From assembly GCF_020921035.1 (NCBI RefSeq), contig NC_063155.1, positions 27,955,294 to 28,019,293 on the forward strand: a stretch of DNA of 64,000 nucleotides. Reading direction: 5' to 3'. The stretch comes from Rhodamnia argentea (lineage: Eukaryota > Streptophyta > Magnoliopsida > Myrtales > Myrtaceae). Positions 55,001 through 64,000 of the stretch are shown in pieces. The notes beneath the pieces were generated by a model, which ran no database searches, was not told where the DNA came from, and saw only the letters and a list, made by a program, of their open reading frames with translations. The position numbers and the translations under genes are program-made. Each line of letters starts with the position of its first letter. Within the stretch, counting starts at the first letter, position 1.

Positions 55001-56606
55001 ACGACGTGTCGAGCCACCAGAAGCAGCACCAGGAAGCACACCCCCATCAGTACCGTTTGCCACGACCACTGCACACACCATAAAGCAAAAAACCATCCAC
55101 GAGTTCAGCTCCAAGTCAACCGCTTATAGCCGCTAATATGCATAGCCTAGCCTGCGTCAGCAGTCAAAGCTCTGACGTAGTCGCACTTTTTTCATAAGAA
55201 GATTTGCCTGCCTCATGCAATTGAGTTTCAGACAACCCGTTAGGGCGTTTGTATAGAAAATCCATTTTTCTGTGCTCTGCTCGCAGCTGAGCTATGTGCT
55301 GTTTTCTTACCTGGGCAGGTCAAGACAAACTGACTAGATCTCACAGATCCGGAAAGCAGGAGAGATACACGTGAAAGCGACAAGGGAATTAGAAGAGCTC
55401 TGAATTTTTTTGGCTCCAAAATAGAAGAGCTTCTCAGAGGAATAGTCGAATCACCTCGTTGGTGCGGCGGAAGACAGAGGTCAAAACAGGGACCAGACCC
55501 ATCTGCTTCGTGAAGTTCACGATCCCCAGCAGGCTCTTCAGCTGTTGCAGCGACACTATGATTGCAGCCCCGGCCATGAACCCGATCAGGGTCGCCTTCG
55601 ACAGGAAGTCGATGATGAATCCCAGCCTGTCAGTTGCCCGAAAATCAGTAAAAATATGAAATCCGAGGGGGAATTGAGATGGTGCCAGAAGACCGAACCT
55701 TAGCAGTCCCAGAGAAGCTTGGAAGAGGCCAGCGAAGAAGGTGGAAGAGAAGGCGAGCTGGAGGAACAAGAGCGGCTGCTTGGCGGGCGACACCTCTTGC
55801 CTCAGCATCGACCCCATGATCAGCGACGCTATCGACACCGGCCCCACCGCCAGATCCCTCGAGCTCCCCAGCACCGCGTACACCAGAGGAGGTACGAAGC
55901 TTGAATCTTCCATTTACAAAATCAAATTCAACACCCAACGACACAAAAGGCGAGAAAATATACATATCGTTAATGAAACAGTGCGTAATTTGATGCGGCG
56001 AGCAAGAAGAGGAGGAGAGCAGTCCACTCACAGAGACCCACAATGGGTGGTAAGCTCGCCAGCTTCGCATAGCTTATTCCCTGCACATTAAGATAGACAC
56101 GAATCTCAAAAGTATTAGCTTTAATCAGTAGCTACTTGAAAAGTCGGTGTACTCTAAGAAGTTAGATTTAAATAAGGATATTATTAGCCATTTAGTGACC
56201 AAGTGTCGAATGTAGGCAAGCAAAAGTATAAGTGTGCGTGAGGTTAGGTGACGGCCTTGACATGAGGAGCAAGTGAGGTTACCTGAGGGATGGCCAAGCT
56301 GGCGATGGTGAGGCCGGAGACCACGTCGGACTTGAAGAGATTGAGGCTGTAGTTGGGGCCCCACTGGAGGATCGGGAACACGTACTGGGCGGCGAGGATC
56401 CACCTCGTCCTGGCTGGCTGCCCCTTGAACTGCCGGAGCGGGTCGTCGGGGAAGAACGTCTCCTTCAGCCTCGACCCCAGCTTCTGGGCCATCGTCCTCG
56501 CAGGCGGCGCCGCCACCCTGTGTACCTCCATCGCCGTTATCTCCATGCAGTGCGACCGGGAGTCGAGACTACTCGTCGTCATGTTATGACTAGGGTTCGG
56601 ATCCAT
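52081..56606 (-). CDS. SULTR3;3: group 3 sulfate/anion transporter, SULTR3;3-type, 13 exons, 658 aa
   Basis: Proton-coupled anion transporter of the SLC26/SULTR family. Exons are complement(join(52081..52239, 52350..52426, 52633..52718, 52818..53008, 53114..53400, 53522..53648, 54037..54153, 54251..54364, 55003..55068, 55455..55626, 55699..55906, 56032..56080, 56283..56606)); all GT-AG, phases agree, 1977 nt. Key features are FFPDDPLRQF near the N-terminus, the family signature PPIVGLY followed by SSFVPPLVYAVLGSSRD at about 119-142, hydrophobic helices through about residue 500, and a C-terminal STAS domain (about 515-640) with DTSG at 586-589. It matches Arabidopsis SULTR3;3 throughout. That protein starts at MEVHKV, which corresponds to Met26 here (ATG 56531); 56606 is the first in-frame ATG, so the true start is open. 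Group 3 members are placed in plastid or other membranes. Confidence 0.95.
52285..52333. repeat. purine-rich GGAAA repeats in the last SULTR intron
   Basis: Repeated GGAAA/GGGAA units on the plus strand lie within the 110-bp intron 12 of the SULTR gene, giving a pyrimidine-rich tract on the sense strand. Confidence 0.7.
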
Positions 56607-56834
56607 GTGAGGCAGGGAGGTTAATGGCCGAGGTGATTTCTAGTGTTGCGTCTCTTTGGTTTCAAGGTTTATGATTTGAGCACACAGCGGCAAGCTTTGC
56701 TTTTTATTATGTGATCATTGTGATGTAGCAGTACCATCCCATCGATCGACGACCGCTACCAAACAAAACTTCTCTGTAGGTGAAAGTTCTTCGGTTTTTC
56801 TCTCTGATTTTTTTTTTCTAAGGTGACATATGGT

Positions 56835-56886
56835 AGGAGAGCCTTATTATTATTATTATTATTTTGGTCATAAGGAGAGCCTTATT
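56835..56886 (-). mobile_element. 24-bp T-rich micro-insertion with 14-bp target-site duplication
   Basis: The direct repeat aggagagccttatt occurs at 56835-56848 and 56873-56886. The 24-bp insert is (att)n followed by ttggtcata, so on the minus strand it reads TATGACCAA then an AAT-rich tail. Confidence 0.72.
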
Positions 56887-57475
56887 TAAGTAAGGTGTAT
56901 TTGTTGAATTGGGAGAGTTGACCACACATTCACATTGCATGGAACTTCTTTCATGTAGTGCTTATTTTTAAGGCATTGTTATTTGTGCATGTGGGGTTCA
57001 AGGTTCCAAGTCAATATCTGCAATGAAACCTTTCTATGGCTACACCAATATTGCCATGCTTTGGGCATATGTAGCATTAAGTTGGTGCCCAAATAGGTTT
57101 GATGTTTAACATTAGCAAGCATTGATTCTTTTGGTGTGAACTCATCTCCCTCGTCCTCATAATACATACATATCTCGGAATCTGAAAAAAAATAAAAGAA
57201 CCGTAATAGCTCAGATGAAAAGAGATTGTATAACGTGCAATGATACCCCGTACAGATTCATTCAAACACCCAATGGTACTAACCTAATGCATCGTGGTTT
57301 AGGGCGATAAGAGCATTCACACGTCATTAGTCATCCGTGGAGCCGCCAAAATGTATGAGAAACGCATATGTTAATCCGTATTTGTTTAAATGTGTCATAT
57401 ATGTATGGGTCAGCCTTAAACTCAAAACACGGGTGATAAGTAGGTTTTGAAAAGTAAAGTCCAAAAGAGATGGGT

Positions 57476-57520
57476 GTCAGTGTGTCAGGTTTTTTTTTTT
57501 GGTCGAAGTCAGTGTGTCAG
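57476..57520 (-). mobile_element. 19-bp T-rich micro-insertion with 13-bp target-site duplication
   Basis: The direct repeat gtcagtgtgtcag occurs at 57476-57488 and 57508-57520. The 19-bp insert is one G, a T run, then ggtcgaa, so the minus strand reads TTCGACC followed by poly-A. Confidence 0.75.
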
Positions 57521-58176
57521 TTAGTAGCCTACTTTCAGCTCAAATTAAATACGGAGCCACTCCATGAAGCTGTCCATTCTTTTTTATTTTATGGTAAAAA
57601 AGCGACCCATATTCAAAAACGACAATTTAAAGAGAAAAATTACTAAACATGAATCTCGTGTAGGAGCATGAATGGGCCGTTGAATTTGCATCATATGTAA
57701 ATGAGTCAAAAAGGATTATATAAGTCCATTTGAATCAGACCATAGACTCGACCCATCCATTTAACGAGCTTAATTGTCCGAGAAATCACGAGTTTGGGTT
57801 TAATTAGAAAGTGGTGACGTCGAAGAGGAGTTGTTTCCTCAGGATCAAAGCAGGTAGAATATCACGAAAATTAAGGACAGAAAAGATCACGTAATTTGTC
57901 TCATGTCTTAACGGGTTTCTGAGCATTCATCACATGGATTCGCAAATAATGTTCGTGGGGACTTTTTGACGTGGAGTCTCTCGATGATTGAAATCCCACA
58001 TGCAATCACGCATAAGAACAAAAACCGGAAAAGAGCCTGTTATTTGTGTCTTTGTGTTTTGGTTGCTTCCCCATTTCTTGTTCTTACTCTTCCTTGTAGT
58101 ATGAGCTTAAAATTAGCTCCACCACTCATTGACGCTAAGAAGAAGAAGAAGAATACGAGCTGTCCACGGAGGTGGG

Positions 58177-58580
58177 AAAAAGTATAAAAAAAGTCATAAA
58201 TCTATTGTATTAGTGACAATTCAATCTCAAATCTTATGATTGGATTTATTTAGTCTTACACATTTTACATTTGTGCTAATTGAGTCGACTCTGCCAATTT
58301 TAGCGGGGAATCACCGAAGTAGATGCCAGGCGGCCTATGTAGCGCGAGCGGCGTTGTCGTGGGCTTCTTCTTTTTTTTTCTTATTTTTCTTTCCTTTCAT
58401 TTTGACCAGTGACAACCCTTGCCAACCACCGATGAGGGTCGTAGCCCTCGCTCAGATGCGGCCAAAATAAAAGAAAAAAAGGGAACAAAAAATAATTATA
58501 AAAATATATACGTTAGTGCCGACCACGTCATATAGGATGACCAGCTTTCATATTAGCAATTTTCAGTTAAAATTGACCGA
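58177..58580. repeat. left part of a long-inverted-repeat element (family A), truncated
   Basis: The left arm ('aaaagtcataaatctattgt') and a GC-rich core with 'cttgccaaccaccgatgagg' are present. The right arm breaks off near 58580, where a different repeat begins. Confidence 0.45.
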
Positions 58581-59829
58581 ATAGAAGTCACGTGTGTCAT
58601 CCACGTCAACAAATTTAACAATGAAATTTGACGGAAGTTAATATAAGGTAGACTTGTCACACGCGTACCAATTTAGGATTTTTTCGTGGTCAAAAAATTA
58701 GTTTAGGATAAATCTGTCGCAGGTGTACCGGTTTGGAATTCTTCGTGATATTAAAAAGAAAACCGGAATCAACGGCGAGGGCACTGCCGCCGTCCCACCA
58801 TCGCCGACGGGGCCAAAGATGGTGGGGAAGTGGTTGGCAAGGGCCTGCTGGCTCTCGTTTGACCCACCAGGTTTATTTTTTAAAAAATTAACTAAAAGTT
58901 AAATTGAAAAATTATACTTGGACCAAAACAACGTCGTTTTAGCCACGTCATCGCCACGTAAGAGAGAGAAAATATAAAAAAGGGTTACTTCAACATTTTC
59001 TGTTAGCCAAATTAGACGGAGTTAACGAAAAGACTCGATTGCATCAATTTGACAAGTCTTAGAACTCAATCGCATTTTTTTGCAAATTTTATGACTCAGT
59101 TGCTCTTTTGTTACAAATTTTAAGACTTTTAGCGAACATATCCCCTAAAATATTTGGTTGATCACTCGATTATTGTGGATTTTTTCTTCATGGATCAAGG
59201 CCAACTGTCGGTTGCCCTTGGAGAAATATGTGGACGGTCAATTTTTGCAATTTATGTTTATCTTTCTGTTATCACTCGCACGATAAAATTTTCATGTGGG
59301 GAAGAGGAAACGACCATCTACATTCTTTTCTGTAAATGCATGAAAAGTTTTGCATGATAAATGTCTGATATAATTTGTGCCAGGAGAGGAGGGGGCGGGG
59401 ATCGATTGTGTAATGCCCTAACTTAGAGTACTGGATACAAAAGATGATGTGCATAATTTTTCACTATAGTTTCTTACCAAGTACTAAATGAACTTTTATA
59501 GCAACTACGTTCTTGAAAAAAGTATGCAAATGCCCTAATTTTAGCCCTTCAAAGTTGACAATGACTGGTTAGGGCGTTGGGATTTCCAATTTAGGAACCG
59601 GAAGGAATATATCGAATTCCATCGGTGAAAATAACTCTGGATCAAAATTAGCTGCATAGATCAAAAGCCCGAACTTAACTGGTTCATCTTGTCTCGTCTC
59701 ATACCACATCAGATGGCGATCGAATTTATGTCGTGAAAGTAGCATGTCCCACAACTTTTCCTTTTTATTAAGAACATTTGGAATTGTTGTCTTGGCCTTT
59801 CTTCTTTTTTTTTTTTTTTTGGAGATAAT

Positions 59830-60320
59830 ACTATGAAAAATTTCAAACCGACGCACTTGTGATAAATTTACCCCAAACTATTTTTTTTATCCTAAAAAAT
59901 CTCAAACCGATACACACTTGAGATAAATTTATCATAATCTATTTTTTTGATAGTAAAAAACCACCAAACTGATATACCTATGACAAATTTACCCCAAATT
60001 GGAATACTTGTGATAAATTTACCTTCTGCAGTTTTCATTAAATTGGATTAACACCACGAAAAAATTCAAACCGATACTCAAATAACAAAAAGAGGATAAA
60101 AATCCAAAGCTGGTACACTCGTTCGTCGCCACGTGTTATCCAACTCAACAATTTGACGATAAAATTTAATGGAAACAACAAAGAGTAAATTTGTCATAAA
60201 TGCACCAGTTTAAGATAAATTTATCATAGATGTACCGATTTTGAGTTTTTGATATAAAAAAATACTTGGGAATAAAATTGTCACATTTGTTTCAATTTGA
60301 ATTTTTCATGATATAAATCT
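59830..60320. repeat. degenerate tandem repeats (about 50-60 bp units)
   Basis: At least four units share 'aaaccgatacac', 'gataaatttacc' and a T run, in series. A related run in the other orientation is at about 58640-58760. Units are too divergent for exact borders. Confidence 0.45.
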
Positions 60321-60523
60321 TTATTTTTTTTTTCCTTTTATGTGCTCGCAGAGGTCCTCTACCTCTACATCCCAACCTGATCATAATATTTCATTTGGGG
60401 ATTGGCGAAATATAGCTTTTTTTTTCTCAAAAAGAAAAAGACAACACAAAAAGGTGGCTGACCCAATTTGACACCCAAAGGGTTATCCTCTATGGCCAGA
60501 TCTTTACAGCAAAAAGGTGAGAG

Positions 60524-60525
<2 letters not shown>

Positions 60526-60576
<51 letters not shown>
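60526..60576. repeat. (CT)n microsatellite
   Basis: About 25 uninterrupted CT units. Confidence 0.95.
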
Positions 60577-60579
<3 letters not shown>

Positions 60580-61150
60580 TAGTGCAATTATTCACTTTTT
60601 GTTCGGATAGGCAGTTCGAGCACCAATCGCATTATCATGTCTCGCGAACTCGATCGCCTAGAAAGATCATATTGAATCAAATCAAACATGAATCATGTGC
60701 AGCATGATACTTTTGAATGGTGGTACAGTTGAAATGCCTGCAAAGTGTCTTCCTTCCTCATCTGTTAGACTGGGGGTCGCATGCATTCAGATAAGAGAAA
60801 CCCTAGAGATAAACTTCACCGACGTTGTGGGGACTCACGCTTCGCCAACCCAACGAGTTAGTGACAATAAAGAACGGATTCGGGTATATGGAAAAAGGTC
60901 GCAAAGCTAGGTTTCGCTTCCTTTAATGATTAAGAATGATTTCTGAAGATTCTCTCTCAGAGGTGACCACCTTCTTGCTTTGATTGTAACTGAGAAAGGG
61001 ACATGATGAAAACGAGGCGGAAGATGAGAATAGGAGATCTTTTTTCCATCTATTTACTTGCTTTTAGAAAGGTATCTCAACATGAGACCATGAAGTGAAA
61101 AGGGAAAAGGCAAGAAAAGAAAGCCCCGATGATAATTTCGGTAGGAAAAT

Positions 61151-61503
61151 TATCAAAAAAGTCTTAAACCTATTAAACTTTTATTAATTCAATCTTAAAT
61201 ATTTTAATTTTTTTGTCAAATCAGTCTTAATCCCGATGCATTTGTGCCAATGCAATCCTAAACAGTTTTTATGCCAATTCAATTCTAAACATTTTGCATT
61301 TAAGGCAATTCAGTTTATCTGATAAACTTTGGCTGGCCAGCGTTGACGTGGCGTTGTCAGAGCAATTTTTAATAATATTTTAATAGTTTTCTTAAATTTT
61401 TTCTTTTTTTTTCTTGGTTCTCCTTCTTCCTCATCGATCGTCGCCCACCGGGCGAGGCCGAGCTCACCCGATCATGGCGCCATTGTTGCCAATTCCTTCC
61501 TCC

Positions 61504-61571
<68 letters not shown>

Positions 61572-61985
61572 TTGGGAACGAGATGAGAGATTCAAAGGGT
61601 TCGAATCGAAGGAAGGAATCGGCAACGCGACGCCATCATCGGTGAGGCTTGGCCTCGCCCTGGGGCGCCGATGCCGGGGCTCATTGGCCCTCTCCTCTAG
61701 CTGGTCATCGACGGCTAGTGGAAGAAAGAGAACCAAAAATAAAAAGAAAAAAAATAATATTAAAAATTATCCCAACAAAGTCACGTTAGTGCCAATCGGT
61801 CAACGTTGGCTGAACGGATTGAATTGACACAAATACAAAATATTTAGGATTAAACTGAAAAAAATGTTTATGACTAAATTGGCATAAATGCAAAAATTTT
61901 AGGACTGAATTAACAAAATTAAAAGGTTTAGAACTGAATTAGAAAAAGAGCGATAGGTTTAGGATTTTTTTGACAATATTCTCTA
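61151..61985. repeat. long-terminal-inverted-repeat element (family A, copy 7)
   Basis: The left end starts TAGGAAAATTATC and continues AAAAAAGTCTTAAACCTATT. The right end reads the inverted version ('aggtttaggatttttttgac', then 'aatattct'). The core near 61430-61700 is GC-rich and contains a very long (GA)n tract. A 137-codon frame through it is not a gene. Confidence 0.6.
61507..61568. repeat. (AG)31 microsatellite inside the inverted-repeat element
   Basis: Sixty-two bases of uninterrupted AG units lie in the core of the family A copy at 61151-61985. Confidence 0.95.
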
Positions 61986-62106
61986 AGTTCGGTTTGGTTT
62001 GAGAAGAAGTGGAACCAAATGAACTTGTGCTTAGCTTTAGCTATAATCGGGTCGAGCACGACTCACTTATTGGAATACTCCCAGTCTCTTGTAATATACC
62101 ATACGA

Positions 62107-62470
62107 CTAAAGTAGGAAAAAATAAAATTATCAAAAAAGTCTCAAAACCTATTTCAATTGTGCTAGTTCAGTCATAAACTCTTTTTTTTTTTCCCAATTC
62201 AGTTCTAAATCTTTGCATTTGTGTCAATTCAGTTTATTCGGCTAATTTTAGCCAAAAATCGCTGACGTGGTCCGACCGGTCTTGGCATGGGCAAATTTTA
62301 TTAGTTTTTTAAATTCTCTACTTTTTTGTTCTTTTTTTCTTTTCTTTACTTTTTTTTTTTTCGAAACTTAGGGCCGGGGCACCTTTGCCGACACTTGGGG
62401 AGGGCATCTTGGACCTTGTCCGGACCCAATGAGGGCCGTGACATGCTTGGCCGGTGCCGGCGAGGGCATC
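62107..62470. repeat. left half of a family A element, cut by the hAT element
   Basis: It opens with GGAAAAAATAAAATTATC and then AAAAAAGTCTCAAAACCTAT, followed by the GACGTGG word and a GC-rich core. The right arm is missing: at about 62471 the sequence changes to the hAT end. Confidence 0.5.
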
Positions 62471-64000
62471 TAGGCTAGACACGGCTGGTTCGGTGGAACC
62501 GCCGGTTCCGGTTCCACGAAAAGGTGGAACCGGAACCGGCCGTGTGTACTTCCGGTTCCGGTTCGGAACCGGCGGTTCATTCCGATTCCTTTTTTAATAT
62601 TAATTTTTAAAAAAATAAATAATAAAATAAACATAATAAATTATAAATTATAAAATACAATTAAATTTTACATTGTAATAAAATATGGGGAAAAAAAAAG
62701 AGGAGGAATGGGCTTGAACTTAATGAATTATCATTAAGCGCCTACATATCTTCTTGGGGATAGAAGAATCAAAGCCCATGTAGTTCTTTTACCTTTGAGA
62801 ACCCCACCTTACCTCATCGTCAATCGTCGCTACCCGTTGTGGTACCCGTGACGGTGGTATCTCCAACATCATCGCTAAAAAATTCGTGTTCACGATCTAA
62901 CTCTTGGTGTCAATATTTCGCCCTCATCCAATTGCCGACACAAGCTTGAGCTTCCACAGAGTCCGGGATTAATCTTGAACGGCGAGAGTCTAAAATTAAT
63001 CCTCCAGCACTAAATGCTTGTTCAACCGCAACCGTTGAAGAAGAGGTTGTTAATATCTGACGAGCGATGAGGGCGAGAACTGGATAATCGATTTGGTGAC
63101 TCTTCCACCACTTCAGGATTTCGAAATCTGTACTATGTTCCGCATCACGAAACTCAAATTGAGTGGTTAAATATTTTTCTAATTCAGAAATACTACCCGT
63201 TGCCCCTTTTTAGTTTTTTTTGCCTACTCTTAAGCATATTATACTCTCTATTAAGTGAACTACCACCTTCGCTACGTGAGGCAGTATATTGTAAAGATCC
63301 AGAATCACTTAAACCATATCTACTACAAAATTCTCCATATAATGCTACTATAGATTCTTTAACATCTCCTAGTATATTTGAAATATCTATTGAATCTTCT
63401 AAATGTAAACAATCATAATAATACACATTCAAATAATCTTGTAAACCGTCTAATTTAATACGTGGATAAAAAACAATACCAACTAAATAGACAAGAGGAA
63501 TTTGCAAATAATAATGCAACCATTTTTCTGGCATTACTAAAATAGTTCGACCTAATCCGGTATCATTTTCATATTCACTAAAAACACTATCAATATTAAC
63601 ACACTCTATTAAAAATAAATGCGTAGTAGGATAATAAATACCAGATAAAGTCTTAGTAGCATCATTAAAAATTTTCAAAATATCTAAAATTTTCTTGCAA
63701 ACGTCCCAATGTTGAGGAAGTAAAGTAATTTCGGGAATATTTTGTGAAATAAACATACATAATAAATCTTTATATTCAAAAGTTTGCCGAAGCAACTCGT
63801 ACGCAGAATTCCAACGAGTCGGAATATCTTTTGGAAATCTTGTTGCCCTTCTCCCATTTTGTTTACAAAATTTTTCCCATGATTTCATACAATGGGGACG
63901 ACTCCATAAAAATTTAATTGCACTCTTTATTGGGGCGAGAGAAGTGTCAAGAGTTCGTAAACCATCTTGTACACATAAATTTAAAACATGACAAACACAT
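62471..64000 (-). mobile_element. hAT transposon, 3' part, running off the window
   Basis: The coding remnant (62820-64000) identifies a hAT element. Its proposed outer end is at 62471, where TAGGCTAGACACGG begins; plant hAT ends often start TAGGG...GGCACGG. Subterminal 'ggttccggttcc' and 'ggaaccgg' repeats fill 62490-62580. The element seems inserted into the family A copy at 62107-62470. The other end lies outside the window, so the target duplication cannot be confirmed. Confidence 0.6.
62820..64000 (-). pseudogene. hAT-family transposase (RICESLEEPER-like), C-terminal part, broken
   Basis: Reading in from 63999 the frame is open through CHVLNLCVQDGL, KFLWSRPHC and TRWNSAYELL, all typical of plant hAT transposases, to a stop at 63193-63195. 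The hAT dimerisation domain continues in a different frame: SISELEKYL, then ILKWWKSHQIDYPVLALIAR, VAVEQAFSAGG and VEAQACVGNWMRAKY. So a frameshift lies in the A-rich stretch at about 63195-63215. A TGA at 62910-62912 replaces a Trp codon after AKY, and the natural stop is at 62820-62822. The N-terminal BED finger and catalytic region lie beyond the window. The source element cannot now make full-length transposase. Confidence 0.88.

Larger units (their letters stand above)
56607..58176. other. intergenic, upstream of SULTR3;3
   Basis: This holds the SULTR promoter and no other supported gene. Two micro-insertions with target duplications occur at 56835-56886 and 57476-57520. Confidence 0.5.
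58581..61150. other. intergenic, composite repeats
   Basis: No gene is seen. Degenerate repeats of a phrase like 'gataaatttaccccaaa' with 'aaaccgatacac' occur at about 58640-58760 and 59830-60320. A GC-rich core lies at 58760-58870. The rest is unassigned. Confidence 0.4.

Noticed and set aside
59830..60320. Regularly spaced repeats that might suggest a CRISPR-like array
   Set aside because: Units are degenerate, unevenly spaced and AT-rich, in a plant nuclear context; they fit decayed repeats.
61414..61827. 137-codon frame with a long Arg-Glu repeat
   Set aside because: It is translation of the (AG)31 microsatellite inside a family A element.

Overview
This is nuclear DNA from a flowering plant, and the proteins best match eudicots. 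The evidence is intron-rich genes with GT-AG splice sites, four plant gene families (PIN auxin carrier, group D MAP kinase, NUDT25-type Nudix hydrolase, group 3 SULTR), AT-rich intergenic DNA full of small transposons, and long (GA)n, (CT)n and (AT)n microsatellites. A woody order such as Myrtales is only a guess. All gene calls are hand-made spliced models: exon joins were checked for reading-frame phase and compared with remembered family sequences, with no database search.

Layout. 1-8350: no confident gene, three copies of a long-inverted-repeat element family and microsatellites. 8351-11661 (-): complete six-exon PIN3/4/7-type auxin efflux carrier, 650 aa. 16821-20369 (-): LRR receptor kinase of the EFR/Xa21 type, a pseudogene with three stops and several frameshifts. 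22165-23630 (+): four-exon gene for a 122-aa protein I do not recognise. 25189-30950 (-): ten coding exons of a TDY-type MAP kinase, 506 aa. 36664-44750: a head-to-tail tandem duplication, later hit by a SINE, a solo LTR and a tiny retro-insertion in one copy only. It copied the last three exons of a NUDT25-like gene whose main copy runs 47061 to 43226 (-). 48839-49344: Tourist-like MITE. 52081-56606 (-): complete 13-exon SULTR3;3-type transporter, 658 aa. 61151-64000: inverted-repeat elements and the 3' part of a decayed hAT transposase that runs off the window.

The genes do not form a pathway; each is an independent plant locus (auxin transport, innate-immune-type receptor remnant, MAP kinase signalling, nucleotide clean-up, anion transport).

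The best leads are four. The NUDT25-like gene has Lys-Lys where the Nudix box normally has Arg-Glu, removing a catalytic glutamate. A tandem duplication with GCTTC microhomology left an orphan, splice-competent second set of its 3' exons. One duplicate carries a SINE and a solo LTR, each with clear target-site duplications, so their order of insertion can be read. Four 15-30 bp T-rich micro-insertions, each flanked by 13-16 bp direct repeats and ending in TTTTGG, look like extremely truncated retroposition products.
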